A stretch of DNA of 64,000 bases, from assembly GCA_021775255.1 (NCBI GenBank), contig JAJFIA010000003.1, forward strand, positions 173,231-237,230. Reading direction: 5' to 3'. This document shows, piece after piece, positions 26,756 to 35,407 of this stretch. The DNA comes from Roseovarius sp. GTDB lineage: Bacteria; Pseudomonadota; Alphaproteobacteria; Rhodobacterales; Rhodobacteraceae. The notes under the pieces are model-generated. The model was not told where the DNA came from and searched no databases. It worked only from the letters and a program-made list of their open reading frames with translations. How positions within the stretch are numbered: the stretch's first letter is position 1; each line of letters starts with the position of its first letter. Position numbers and translations under genes: made by a program.

Positions 26756-28807
26756 TCAGCCTGCGGAGGGGTCGGCGCGGGGCACCCAGACATGGAATGT
26801 GGTGCCGCTGCCCGGTGTGCTTGTCACCCGGATAGTGCCATGGCTGCGGGTCACGAGCTGTCGGCTGATCGAGAGGCCCAGACCGGTGCCTTCGCTGCGT
26901 TTGGTTGTGAAGAACGGATCGAAAATTGTCGCAACAATCTCGGGCGTCATGCCTGATCCGGTATCCGTGACTTCAATCTCAACCCCCTCAGAGCCGCCCT
27001 GATCGCGGTTGGCTGTGCGCAGGGTCAGCCTGCCACCCTCGGGCATGGCATGGATGGCATTGACCATCAAATTGATCAGCACCTGTTGCAATTCGGTACG
27101 GTTCATCGCCACCGCATGGGTGGCCTGCAAATCCATCTCAAGGCTGATATCGACCTTGTTCAGCAGATGCTGCACCAGCGGGATGGAATCGTTGATCACC
27201 TCATCCGGGACATGCTGATCAATCACGCCGGCATATTCCTCGGGCCGGGCGAATTGCAGCAGTTTGTTGACCAGAATGTTGATCGAATGCACCTGTTCGT
27301 AGATCAGGCTGAATTCGGTTTTGAGGGGGTCGGATTGTTGGCCCAGTGCCTCGCGGATGACATCAAGATTGCCCTGGATCACCGCAATCGGGTTGTTGAT
27401 CTCATGGGCGATGCCGGCGGTAATCTCACCCACGGCGGCAAGTTTTTCCGACACCACTAGCTGTTTGGTCGTCGCCTCAAGGCGCTGGTTGGCTTCGCGT
27501 AATTCGCGGGTGCGTTCCTCGACTTTCAGGTTAAGCTCCTGCGCCCAGTTGCGTTGCTCGCGGTCGCGTTCCTCGACCTGGGCCAGCATCAGATCGAGAT
27601 GTTCCGAGACACGGCCAATCTCATCATCACTGCGCGCCGCCCCCGAGCGCGCGCCCAGATCGCCCTGTTCGGCGCGGCTGATGGTGCTGACCATTTTTTC
27701 CAGCGGGCGGAAAATGTTGCGGGCCATGCGCAGAAAGATCGGTATGGAAAGGGCAATCAGCACCAGAAACCCAAACCCGATCATCAAGAGCGTGCGGGTC
27801 TTGGCGGCGCGGAACGGACTGTCGAGAAAGCCCACGTAAAGCATCCCCACCCGCTTGCCGAAACTGTCGGTGATGGGTTCATAGGCCGAGATGTACCAGT
27901 CATTGACCACAAATGCGCGGTCGAGCCAGACCTTGCCGCCACCCAGCACCGAGGAGCGCACCGCCACCGAGACCCGTGTGCCAAGGGCGCGGACATTTTC
28001 AAACAGGCGGACATTGGTGGAGATGCGGACATCTTCCAAAAAAAGCGTGGCAGTGCCACGGCTGCCTTCCGTGAGGCTGGCGGAGGGGTAGACCAGATCA
28101 TTGATGGTGTCGATGAAAGCAAGGTTGCGATTGAGCAATGTGCCCGCAACCAGCGTGCCTTTGGCTGCTTTCGCCGGGATTGCCGAATGCACCACCATGC
28201 CGCGGGTTTCTTCTGTGCGGGTGGTGGGCAGGGCGGCCTTTGTCGGCACCAGTCTGATACGGGCCTGATCGGCAAGCGCGGGGGAAATGGCGGCAAGATC
28301 ACTGCCGGTAAATATATCAATCCCGGTGGTGCCGGTGCCTTTCAGGGCGTCCTGCACCACCGGCCATCTGGCATAATTGATCTGCCCGGCAGGGGGCGGT
28401 GACATGATGACATGGCCCTCGGGGGTGATGAAATAGAGGAAATCAAAGCCAAGGCGCCGGCGTTCCTGTTGCAGAAAATCCGGCAATGCGGCAGGGGTGC
28501 GGGCAACGATCCGGGCAAGGGCTGCAGACGCGCCCAGCGCCTCAAGCCGCTCGGAGGAGCGTTCGCGCAGGCGGGCGAGGAACTGATGCGCGATGGTCAG
28601 CTCGCCATTGACCTTGGCGATCAGCAGCTTGTCAAACCGCGAAGACCAGTTGGCCACCACCACCCCGATAAAGAGCGGCATCACCACCAGCATCGGCAAC
28701 AGGGCGATGGCCAGAAGCCGCACCCGCACCGATTTGCGCCAGGGCAGGCGCGGCTTCAGCGCGGCGTTCTGCGTATCGGGATCAGGGGGGAGGCCAGTGT
28801 CACGCAT
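26756..28807 (-). CDS. membrane sensor histidine kinase
   Basis: This is the sensor of a two-component pair with the regulator just upstream. TM1 spans residues ~31-53, followed by a large periplasmic Cache-like region to ~335. TM2 lies near 343-363, then HAMP (~365-420), a coiled coil (~415-455), the HisKA domain with phosphoacceptor His468 in GIAHEINNPIA, and a HATPase domain with NLMVNAIHAMPEGG, DTGSGM and GTGLGLSISRQL. The layout matches DctB/NtrB-type kinases that pair with NtrC-family regulators. The periplasmic domain could sense a small carboxylate; formate is a natural guess from the neighbours but untested. The start follows a 14-bp tandem duplication. Confidence 0.88.
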   Translation of the reverse strand: MRDTGLPPDPDTQNAALKPRLPWRKSVRVRLLAIALLPMLVVMPLFIGVVVANWSSRFDKLLIAKVNGELTIAHQFLARLRERSSERLEALGASAALARIVARTPAALPDFLQQERRRLGFDFLYFITPEGHVIMSPPPAGQINYARWPVVQDALKGTGTTGIDIFTGSDLAAISPALADQARIRLVPTKAALPTTRTEETRGMVVHSAIPAKAAKGTLVAGTLLNRNLAFIDTINDLVYPSASLTEGSRGTATLFLEDVRISTNVRLFENVRALGTRVSVAVRSSVLGGGKVWLDRAFVVNDWYISAYEPITDSFGKRVGMLYVGFLDSPFRAAKTRTLLMIGFGFLVLIALSIPIFLRMARNIFRPLEKMVSTISRAEQGDLGARSGAARSDDEIGRVSEHLDLMLAQVEERDREQRNWAQELNLKVEERTRELREANQRLEATTKQLVVSEKLAAVGEITAGIAHEINNPIAVIQGNLDVIREALGQQSDPLKTEFSLIYEQVHSINILVNKLLQFARPEEYAGVIDQHVPDEVINDSIPLVQHLLNKVDISLEMDLQATHAVAMNRTELQQVLINLMVNAIHAMPEGGRLTLRTANRDQGGSEGVEIEVTDTGSGMTPEIVATIFDPFFTTKRSEGTGLGLSISRQLVTRSHGTIRVTSTPGSGTTFHVWVPRADPSAG

Positions 28808-28828
28808 CCCACATCACGCATCCCACAT
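28801..28828. repeat. perfect 14-bp tandem duplication at the regulator/kinase junction
   Basis: Bases 28801-28814 and 28815-28828 are identical (cacgcatcccacat). The first unit on the minus strand holds the end of the response regulator, and the second holds the start of the kinase. With a single unit the two genes would overlap; with two they are separated by 6 bases. Confidence 0.85.
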
Positions 28829-30196
28829 GGCGCATTTGCGATCAATGGTTTTGCGCGACACACCCAGGCGGCGGGCAGCCTTGGCGCGGTTGCCGTCGCA
28901 GGCGTCGAGCACGCTCAGGATATGCAGGCGCTCAACCGTGGCCAGTGAATCCATTGCGGCGGGGCGGTTACCGCTGCCCGCATCGCTGAACTCGGGCGGG
29001 AACGCGCCCAATATCAGCGAGCGTTCCACCAGATTGCGCAGCTCGCGCACATTACCGGGCCAGTCATAAACCGACAGTTTGAGCAGCACGTCTTCGGTCA
29101 GCGGCAGCGGCGGCATGCCCAATTCCTGCGATAGCCTTTGCATGAACATGGCGCAAAGCTCGGGGATGTCGCCGCGGTGTTCGGTCAGTTTCGGCATGTG
29201 GATATTCAGCACATTGATGCGATAAAAAAGGTCTTTGCGGAACTTGCCTGACGCCACCGCCGCCTTGATATCGGCATTGCTGGCGAAGATGAACCGCAGA
29301 TTGAGCGGCACCTCGCGGGTCGAGCCGATGGGGCGGATGCGCATATCTTCGATGACGCGCAAAAGGGTGGCCTGCACGGTGGCGGGCAGCTCGACGATCT
29401 CATCAAGAAAAAGCGTGCCGCCACGGGCGTGAAACAAAAGCCCGTCCTTGTGGCCGGTTCCCTGATCGCCGCTGATCGAGCCAAAGAGCTCATTGGCGAT
29501 GATCTCGGGCGAAACCGCGGCACAGTTGACCGGCACGAAGGGCTTGTCGGCGCGGTCGGACATGGCGTGCAGGGTGCGGGCGGCAATTTCCTTGCCAGTG
29601 CCGCTATCGCCGGTGAACAGGACCGAGACCGGCTGCGGGGCGATGCGGGTGAGGGTATCACGGATATCGGATATTTCGCGTGACGCGCCCAGAAGGCGGC
29701 CGCGCCCGGCCATGGCCCCGGCGGATAATTCATGCTTGAGCAGGTAATTTTCGCGGCGCAGGTGCTGCCGGTCGATGCAGCGGGCGACGGCGTTGAGGAT
29801 CTGGTTGGAGCGGAAGGGTTTCAGTACAAAATCCGCCGCCCCGGCGCGCAGGGCCGCAATCGCGGTTTCGAGATCGGCAAAGGCGGTGACAAGGATGGCA
29901 TCGGCGAAAAACCCCACAGCACGCTGTTCGCGCAGCCATTCAAGGCCGGTTTTGCCGGGCATGACATTATCAAGGATCACGATATCGAAATGCGCCTGAT
30001 CAAGATGCGCCGAGGCCTCTTCGACATTGGCGGCCTGTTCCACCCGTTTGCAACGGGTGCCAAGGATTTTGACCAGGAAATTGCGCATTCCCGGCTCGTC
30101 ATCCACAACCAATATCGAGGCCAGCGCCAGATCGGCACCGAACTCGGTTGGTTTGTTTGCGGGGTCACCCGGGGCGGGGACATTCGGCTTGTTCAT
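28814..30196 (-). CDS. NtrC-family response regulator without a GAFTGA motif
   Basis: The domain order is receiver, AAA+ and Fis-type helix-turn-helix. The phosphoacceptor is Asp76 (VILDNVMPG), with the acidic pair VDDEP near 31-35. Walker A is GDSGTGKE at 196-203, Walker B is TLFLDEI near 261-267, and the arginine-finger region FRKDLFYRIN is present. The C-terminal helix-turn-helix ends ARRLGVSRKTIDRK. Between ELFG and Walker B, where sigma-54 activators carry GAFTGA, this protein reads ISGDQGTGHKDG, so the sigma-54-contacting loop is lost. It lies directly downstream of the formate dehydrogenase operon, same strand, and upstream of its kinase. Confidence 0.9.
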   Translation of the reverse strand: MNKPNVPAPGDPANKPTEFGADLALASILVVDDEPGMRNFLVKILGTRCKRVEQAANVEEASAHLDQAHFDIVILDNVMPGKTGLEWLREQRAVGFFADAILVTAFADLETAIAALRAGAADFVLKPFRSNQILNAVARCIDRQHLRRENYLLKHELSAGAMAGRGRLLGASREISDIRDTLTRIAPQPVSVLFTGDSGTGKEIAARTLHAMSDRADKPFVPVNCAAVSPEIIANELFGSISGDQGTGHKDGLLFHARGGTLFLDEIVELPATVQATLLRVIEDMRIRPIGSTREVPLNLRFIFASNADIKAAVASGKFRKDLFYRINVLNIHMPKLTEHRGDIPELCAMFMQRLSQELGMPPLPLTEDVLLKLSVYDWPGNVRELRNLVERSLILGAFPPEFSDAGSGNRPAAMDSLATVERLHILSVLDACDGNRAKAARRLGVSRKTIDRKCAMWDA

Positions 30197-30224
30197 TTTT
30201 TCGTCTGCGGCTTGTCTGCGTTGG

Positions 30225-30252
30225 CCCCGGGGGGGGAATTATTCCCCGGGGG
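30225..30252 (-). terminator. strong hairpin over the fdh gamma stop codon
   Basis: GGGGAA and TTCCCC arms flank a three-base loop that is the TAA stop of the gamma subunit gene (30239-30241), and further CCCC/GGGG blocks extend the stem with a small bulge. It probably separates the formate dehydrogenase message from the two-component genes or stabilises its 3' end. No T-run is seen. Confidence 0.5.
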
Positions 30253-31459
30253 TGCTGGAAAGTGTATCCGGCGCAGGTTTGATTCCTGTGTCGGCAATTT
30301 CATCATACCACAGGTTATGATGCTCTTTTGCCCACTGAACATCAACCTTGCCGCTTTTCATTGATTCAAGCGCGCCTTCCATGCCGACCGATCCCAGATA
30401 GATATGGGCGATGATCACCGTCATCAGGATGAAGCCAAGGGCGGTATGCCAGAACTGGGCATATTGCATTTCCTCTTGTGGCGAGAGCGCGCCGCCCGCA
30501 TCACCCATGCCCAGAAGCTGGGCGATCCCGAGGGAATTGAGCAGATCAAGCACAGGTGCGAACACGGTTACCTGATAGGGGAACAACAGGGCGAGGCCGG
30601 TGAAGGAGATAAGCCCGCCAAAGATGATCACGATCCAGAAAATGATCTTTTCACCGGCGTTGAATTTGCCGGAGTCAGGATGCACGCCCTTGGTGAACAA
30701 CCCACCACCCTTGAGAAGCCAGCGTATATCGGTGCCGTTGGGGATGTTCCTCAGGGCCCAGAGCAGAAAGCTGAGGATCAGCCCGGCGATGAACACCCAG
30801 GCAATATTATTGTGGATAACCTTGCCTGTGGTGGCGATAACCGAAAACGCCTCTTTGCCGAATAGCGGGATCAGCACGGTGCGGCCAAACAGCAGCGCAA
30901 GCCCGGTTAGGGCCAGAAGAATAAAGGGAATGGCCATGGACCAATGGGCGATACGCTCGATCAGGGAAAAGCGCAGGATGGTGATGCCGGTCTTGCCACC
31001 TTCGATCATGATCCGGCCCCGGATGAGGTAAAAGGCCAGCAGCACCAGCATCATTGCCAGCAGCATATAACCGCCATAGGCGGGGAGAATGCCGCCCCTG
31101 ACCTGAAGCCAGCGCATGCCGCCATCTTGTATGACCACGGTTGCGGCCGGGCCGTTGGAAGAGGATGTTATATCGGCCGTGCCATAGCGGAAGGCGCGCC
31201 ATAATTCGGGATCCGAGACACCGCCAAGGGTGCCAAGCTGGCCGCTTGTTGAAGTGGCATCACCGGGCGTTCCGGTGGCTGACTTGCGAAACGTGTCATC
31301 AATTTGCAGGCCGTTTTGCCGGGCCATGATATCTTCAAGAGTTTGCGCCCCACCGGTGGCGGCGCGGGGGTCATCAGCGGTTTGTGCCGTGGCCGCAGAG
31401 ATGGCCCAGACAGACAGTATCAATGACAGGATCAGCGCAGGTATACGGTGAGACAACAT
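30239..31459 (-). CDS. formate dehydrogenase gamma subunit (cytochrome b)
   Basis: The membrane anchor of a respiratory formate dehydrogenase takes electrons from the beta subunit through two b hemes to quinone. With the start at 31459 (MLSHRIPAL) it has an AGGAGA Shine-Dalgarno and a cleavable signal peptide ending near ATAQTADDP. A soluble N-terminal stretch follows, rich in Gly and Asp, then a helix (~115-135). The four-helix cytochrome core runs from ~160 to 385 with ERIAHWSMAIPFILLALTG, VIHNNIAWVF and FWHTALGFILMTVIIAHIYLG, giving several heme-ligand histidines. The stop lies in a hairpin loop. It is the last gene of the fdhABC order. Confidence 0.88.
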   Translation of the reverse strand: MLSHRIPALILSLILSVWAISAATAQTADDPRAATGGAQTLEDIMARQNGLQIDDTFRKSATGTPGDATSTSGQLGTLGGVSDPELWRAFRYGTADITSSSNGPAATVVIQDGGMRWLQVRGGILPAYGGYMLLAMMLVLLAFYLIRGRIMIEGGKTGITILRFSLIERIAHWSMAIPFILLALTGLALLFGRTVLIPLFGKEAFSVIATTGKVIHNNIAWVFIAGLILSFLLWALRNIPNGTDIRWLLKGGGLFTKGVHPDSGKFNAGEKIIFWIVIIFGGLISFTGLALLFPYQVTVFAPVLDLLNSLGIAQLLGMGDAGGALSPQEEMQYAQFWHTALGFILMTVIIAHIYLGSVGMEGALESMKSGKVDVQWAKEHHNLWYDEIADTGIKPAPDTLSSTPGE

Positions 31460-31560
31460 CGAATATCTCCTGAATTGGATGTGCAACATGGGGTGGCATT
31501 GCTGCCACCCTGTGCTTTTGTAAGCGTAAGCCGGGCTTAAGCCCGGCCTACCTTGCCGGA

Positions 31561-32154
31561 TCAGCCGCCTTTTTGGCCATATGCCGTGCCCCAGCCCCAG
31601 GCGCCGGAGCCGAAGCCGCGTGACACAACCCGCTCGCGGTAGATGCCCGAGACAACATCGCCATCCCCCGCCAGAAGGGCTTTGGTCGAACACATCTCGG
31701 CGCAGATCGGCAGCTTGCCTTCGGCAATACGGTTGCGGCCGTATTTCTGGAATTCGGCCTGTGAGCCATCTTCTTCCGGACCGCCTGCGCAGAAGGTGCA
31801 TTTATCCATCTTGCCGCGCGAGCCAAAATTGCCGGCCTGCGGATATTGCGGCGCACCAAACGGGCAGGCATAAAAGCAATAGCCGCAGCCGATGCACAGA
31901 TCCTTGGAATGCAGCACGATGCCGTCGCCGGTCTGATAGAAGCAATCCACCGGACAGACCGCCATGCAGGGCGCGTCCGAGCAATGCATGCAAGCCATCG
32001 AGATCGACCGCTCGCCGGGGGTGCCATCCCCAATGGTGACGACCCGGCGGCGGTTGATGCCCCAGGGCACTTCGTGCTCGTTTTTACAGGCAGTTACGCA
32101 GGCGTTGCACTCAATGCAGCGTTCCGCATCACAGAGAAACTTTACTCTTGCCAT
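31561..32154 (-). CDS. fdh3B: formate dehydrogenase FDH3 beta subunit (4 x [4Fe-4S] ferredoxin)
   Basis: This iron-sulfur subunit carries electrons from the molybdopterin subunit to the cytochrome b. Four cysteine groups are visible: CIECNACVTACKNEHEVPWG near residue 15, CMHCSDAPCMAVCPVDC near 55, CIGCGYCFYACPFGAP near 92, and CTFCAGGPEEDG with CAEMC near 125-165. There is no own signal peptide, so it should ride across the membrane with the Tat signal of FdhA. A strong AAGGAGG lies 8 bases before the start. It follows fdhA by 14 bases. Confidence 0.92.
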   Translation of the reverse strand: MARVKFLCDAERCIECNACVTACKNEHEVPWGINRRRVVTIGDGTPGERSISMACMHCSDAPCMAVCPVDCFYQTGDGIVLHSKDLCIGCGYCFYACPFGAPQYPQAGNFGSRGKMDKCTFCAGGPEEDGSQAEFQKYGRNRIAEGKLPICAEMCSTKALLAGDGDVVSGIYRERVVSRGFGSGAWGWGTAYGQKGG

Positions 32155-32168
32155 TTCTCAATCCTCCT

Positions 32169-35063
32169 TCAAGCTGCAGAGATTTTGCAAAGAGACACTT
32201 TTGTCTCCTGCATTTGGGTGACGCTGTCATAGCCGTAGGTCATGGCCGTATTGGCCGCCTCGCCCAGCACATAAGGATCGGCTCCGTCGGGGTATTTATC
32301 CCGCAGGTCCTTGCCTTCAAAATGCCCGCCGAAGTGGAACGGCAGGAACACCACCCCTTCGCCAATCCGGTTGGTGACCATGGCCGCAACCTTGACCTTG
32401 GCGCCTTCTGCGCCTTCGACCCAGACCTGCTGACCATCGCGGATGCCCAGGTTGTTGGCGTCGCGGGTGTTGATCTCGGCAAACATTTCCTGTTGCAGCT
32501 CGGCCAGCCACTTGTTCGAGCGGCTTTCATCGCCACCGCCTTCATACTCAACCAGACGCCCCGAAGTCAGTATCATCGGATAGTCCTTCGAGAAGTCGTT
32601 TTTCTGGATCGAGGCGTACATCGTCGGCAGGCGGTAATCCTGTTTATCCGCATATGTCGGGTAATCCTCAACCAGATCACGACGGTTGGTATAAAGCGGC
32701 TCGCGGTGCACAGGCACCGGATCGGGGAAAGTCCAGACCACCGCACGGGCCTTGGCATTGCCGAAAGGCGCGCATTCATGGGCAATCGCCACCCGGATAA
32801 TCCCGCCCGAAAGGTCGGTTTTCCAGTTGGTCTCGGGCCCGGCAACCGCGTCAATGCTGGCGCGTTCCGCATCCGTCAGTTCACTATCCCAGCCCAGATC
32901 CATCAGCATCTGCATGGTGAACTCAGGATAGCCGTCCTGAATGTCGGAACCTTCGCTATAGACGCCCTCGGCCAAAAGGTTGACCCCGTCACGTTCCACC
33001 CCGAAGCGGGCGCGGAATGTGAGGCCGCCCTTGGAGACGGGTTTGGACATGTCATAAAGGATTGGGGTTCCGGGATGGCCCAGTTCGGGCGTGCCCCAGC
33101 ACGGCCATGGCAACCCGTAATATTCGCCATCATTCGGCCCACCGACCGCCTGAAGCGTGGTGCGGTCAAACATGTGCTGATTGGCCATATGCGCCTTGAT
33201 CCGCTCAGGTGCCCAGCCGGAATAACCGATGGTCCACATGCCGCGGTTCCATTCGCGGGTGATGTCCTCGACATTGGGCTGATCTTCGCCGTCCATCGCG
33301 ATGTTGCGAAAGAGCCTGTCCGAATAGCCGAATTTGCGGGCGAATTTGGCGATGATGTCCTGATCGGGCAGGCTTTCAAACACCGGCTCGGTGACTTTAT
33401 CACGCCATTGTGCCGACCGGTTTGAGGCCGTTACCGAGCCGTAGGTCTCATATTGGGTTGAGGCCGGCAGCAGGTAAACCCCATCGGTGCGGTCATTCAT
33501 CACGGCGGAAACCGTTGGATAGGGGTCGATCACAACCAGCATATCCAGCTTTTCCATCGCCGTTTTCATTTCCTTGCCGCGGGTTTGCGAGTTGGGCGCG
33601 TGGCCCCACAGAACCATGGCGCGGACATTGTTGGGCTGATCCATGTTCTCTTTGTCTTCAAGAACGCCATCAATCCAGCGGCTGACCGGGATGCCTTTGA
33701 GATTCATCAACGGCTGATCGTTGCCATCTTTGTCTTTGATCATGTCGAACCGGCCTTTGAGCCAGTCAAGGTCTTCCTCCCAGACGCGAGCCCAGTGTGC
33801 CCACGCGCCCGCCGACAGCCCGTAATAGCCAGGTAACGAGTGCGACAGAACACAAACATCCGTGGCGCCCTGCACGTTGTCATGGCCGCGGAAAATATTG
33901 GTGCCGCCGCCGCTGGCACCCATGTTGCCAAGGGCCAGTTGCAGGATGCAATAGGCGCGGGTGTTGTTGTTACCGGTGTGGTGCTGAGTGCCGCCCATGC
34001 ACCAGATCAGCGTGCCGGGGCGGTTATTGGCCAGGGTGCGGGCAACCCGCTCGAGCTGTGAGCCGGGAACACCGACGACGCGCTCAACTTCTGCAGGGTT
34101 CCATTTGTTCACCTCGGTGCGAATTTCATCCATGCCGTAAACCCGGGTACGGATGAATTCCTTGTCCTCCCAGCCATTTTCAAAGATGTGCCACAAGATG
34201 CCCCAGATCAGCGGCACATCGGTGCCGGGGCGGATGCGCACATGCTCGTCGGCATGGGCCGCCGTGCGGGTGAAACGCGGATCACACACGATGAGGGAAG
34301 CGTTGTTTTGCTCTTTCGCCTTCATCAGGTGCAGAAGCGATACCGGATGCGCCTCGGCGGGGTTGCCGCCAATCACCAGCATACATTTGGAATTGTGGAT
34401 GTCGTTGAAGCTGTTGGTCATCGCGCCGTAGCCCCAGGTGTTGGCAACACCGGCAACCGTGGTTGAATGACAAATCCGCGCCTGATGGTCCACGTTGTTG
34501 GTGCCCCAGTAGGCAGCAAACTTGCGGAACAGATACGCCTGTTCATTGGAATGCTTGGCCGAACCCAGCCAGTAAACTGAATCAGGGCCGCTTTCATCGC
34601 GGATCGTATTCATCTGGTCGCCGATCTCGTTGATCGCCTGTTCCCAGCTTATGCGTTTCCATTCCCCGCCTTCTTTTTTCATCGGGTATTTGAGGCGGCG
34701 ATCACCGTTTACATCGTCACGAACCGCAGCACCCTTGGCACAATGTGCGCCCAGGTTGATCGGGCTGTCATAGCCGGGTTCCTGCCCGACCCACACGCCG
34801 TTATCGACCTCGGCAATGACCGTACAGCCGACCGCGCAATGGGTGCAGACCGTTTTGACCGATTTAATCGCACCGTCAACGGCGGATTGGGCAGACGCGC
34901 GGGTTACGGTGCCGCCGGTGGCGCCAATGGCGGCAAGCCCGCCGATGGCCAGGCCGGAGCCGCGCAAAAAGCTGCGTCTGTTAAGGGATTTCTCTGCCAT
35001 GTCTGACAAGAGGCTGTTCCGTTGGGGGCGTCTCGCAACCCCATTGGTTTTTTTCCTCAGCAT
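32169..35063 (-). CDS. fdhA: formate dehydrogenase alpha subunit (Mo/W-bis-PGD, Tat-exported, Cys type)
   Basis: This catalytic subunit oxidises formate to CO2 in the periplasm. It has a Tat signal, LNRRSFLRG near residue 27. The [4Fe-4S] site has cysteines at 73, 76, 80 and 108. The metal ligand is Cys198 in RICHSTTV, so this is the cysteine, not the selenocysteine, form. The rest shows molybdopterin-binding blocks such as GGNPAEAHP, and a C-terminal domain with WVEGAEGAKV. I start at 35063 because GAGG lies 8 bases upstream; the ATG at 35000, nearer the Tat motif, has no Shine-Dalgarno. It belongs to the FdhABC respiratory complex with the next two genes. Confidence 0.93.
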   Translation of the reverse strand: MLRKKTNGVARRPQRNSLLSDMAEKSLNRRSFLRGSGLAIGGLAAIGATGGTVTRASAQSAVDGAIKSVKTVCTHCAVGCTVIAEVDNGVWVGQEPGYDSPINLGAHCAKGAAVRDDVNGDRRLKYPMKKEGGEWKRISWEQAINEIGDQMNTIRDESGPDSVYWLGSAKHSNEQAYLFRKFAAYWGTNNVDHQARICHSTTVAGVANTWGYGAMTNSFNDIHNSKCMLVIGGNPAEAHPVSLLHLMKAKEQNNASLIVCDPRFTRTAAHADEHVRIRPGTDVPLIWGILWHIFENGWEDKEFIRTRVYGMDEIRTEVNKWNPAEVERVVGVPGSQLERVARTLANNRPGTLIWCMGGTQHHTGNNNTRAYCILQLALGNMGASGGGTNIFRGHDNVQGATDVCVLSHSLPGYYGLSAGAWAHWARVWEEDLDWLKGRFDMIKDKDGNDQPLMNLKGIPVSRWIDGVLEDKENMDQPNNVRAMVLWGHAPNSQTRGKEMKTAMEKLDMLVVIDPYPTVSAVMNDRTDGVYLLPASTQYETYGSVTASNRSAQWRDKVTEPVFESLPDQDIIAKFARKFGYSDRLFRNIAMDGEDQPNVEDITREWNRGMWTIGYSGWAPERIKAHMANQHMFDRTTLQAVGGPNDGEYYGLPWPCWGTPELGHPGTPILYDMSKPVSKGGLTFRARFGVERDGVNLLAEGVYSEGSDIQDGYPEFTMQMLMDLGWDSELTDAERASIDAVAGPETNWKTDLSGGIIRVAIAHECAPFGNAKARAVVWTFPDPVPVHREPLYTNRRDLVEDYPTYADKQDYRLPTMYASIQKNDFSKDYPMILTSGRLVEYEGGGDESRSNKWLAELQQEMFAEINTRDANNLGIRDGQQVWVEGAEGAKVKVAAMVTNRIGEGVVFLPFHFGGHFEGKDLRDKYPDGADPYVLGEAANTAMTYGYDSVTQMQETKVSLCKISAA

Positions 35064-35169
35064 GTTATTTTCCTCGCTGTTACCGACACTTGTGCCGGTT
35101 TTGCCGGGTTTTGTTCAAATCGAGCCGGTGGGCGTCACGCAACCGGTGGCTCGGGTGAGTAGCGGCTTT
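35064..35169 (-). other. structured leader between the small Tat protein and fdhA
   Basis: This 106-base gap upstream of fdhA contains inverted blocks (gagcc/ggctc around 35123-35156 and a cccgg...ccgg arm pair near 35090-35110). A leader with this much pairing could control fdhA translation or process the transcript. I cannot match it to a known riboswitch by eye. Confidence 0.3.
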
Positions 35170-35364
35170 TCAGAACTTCGCGCTTTCAAAATACGCGCGG
35201 GTATGTGCGGTATCCTGCAGGCCGCTGGCGTTCTGATCCGGCTCGGCTGCTTGCGCGGCCTCGCCTGAAACGGCAACGGCGGCCAATGCCGCAGGGGCCG
35301 ATACAGACGCCATTTTCAGAAATTCACGGCGGCTGTTGATTTCGCCCTTGTCTTGCTTGCTCAT
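35170..35364 (-). CDS. small Tat-signal protein of formate dehydrogenase loci
   Basis: A 64-residue protein with a twin-arginine signal (NSRREFLKMASVSAPAALAAV), then a short Ala/Glu-rich tail ending HTRAYFESAKF. It matches the known group of small Tat-targeted proteins found only beside formate dehydrogenase genes; their role is unknown, possibly a small membrane or periplasmic partner of FdhA. The start at 35364 follows GAGGGAGGAA on the minus strand; longer frames are not supported. It sits between the TorD-like chaperone and fdhA. Confidence 0.85.
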   Translation of the reverse strand: MSKQDKGEINSRREFLKMASVSAPAALAAVAVSGEAAQAAEPDQNASGLQDTAHTRAYFESAKF

Positions 35365-35407
35365 CAGTTCCTCCCTCCTTCTTCGTGGCCTGAACCTGTC
35401 AGGCCGG

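Noticed and set aside
32148..33425. 425-codon open frame antisense to fdhA
   Set aside because: It lies wholly opposite a clear molybdoenzyme gene with Tat signal and cluster motifs; its translation has no recognisable motifs and the long frame is explained by the codon bias of the real gene.
34470..34472. possible selenocysteine in FdhA
   Set aside because: The metal-ligand codon is TGT (Cys198), not TGA, so no selenocysteine insertion is needed.
34998..35000. ATG nearer the Tat motif as the start of fdhA
   Set aside because: No Shine-Dalgarno is present before it, whereas the ATG at 35063 has GAGG at 8 bases; relatives I recall also carry a long basic n-region.
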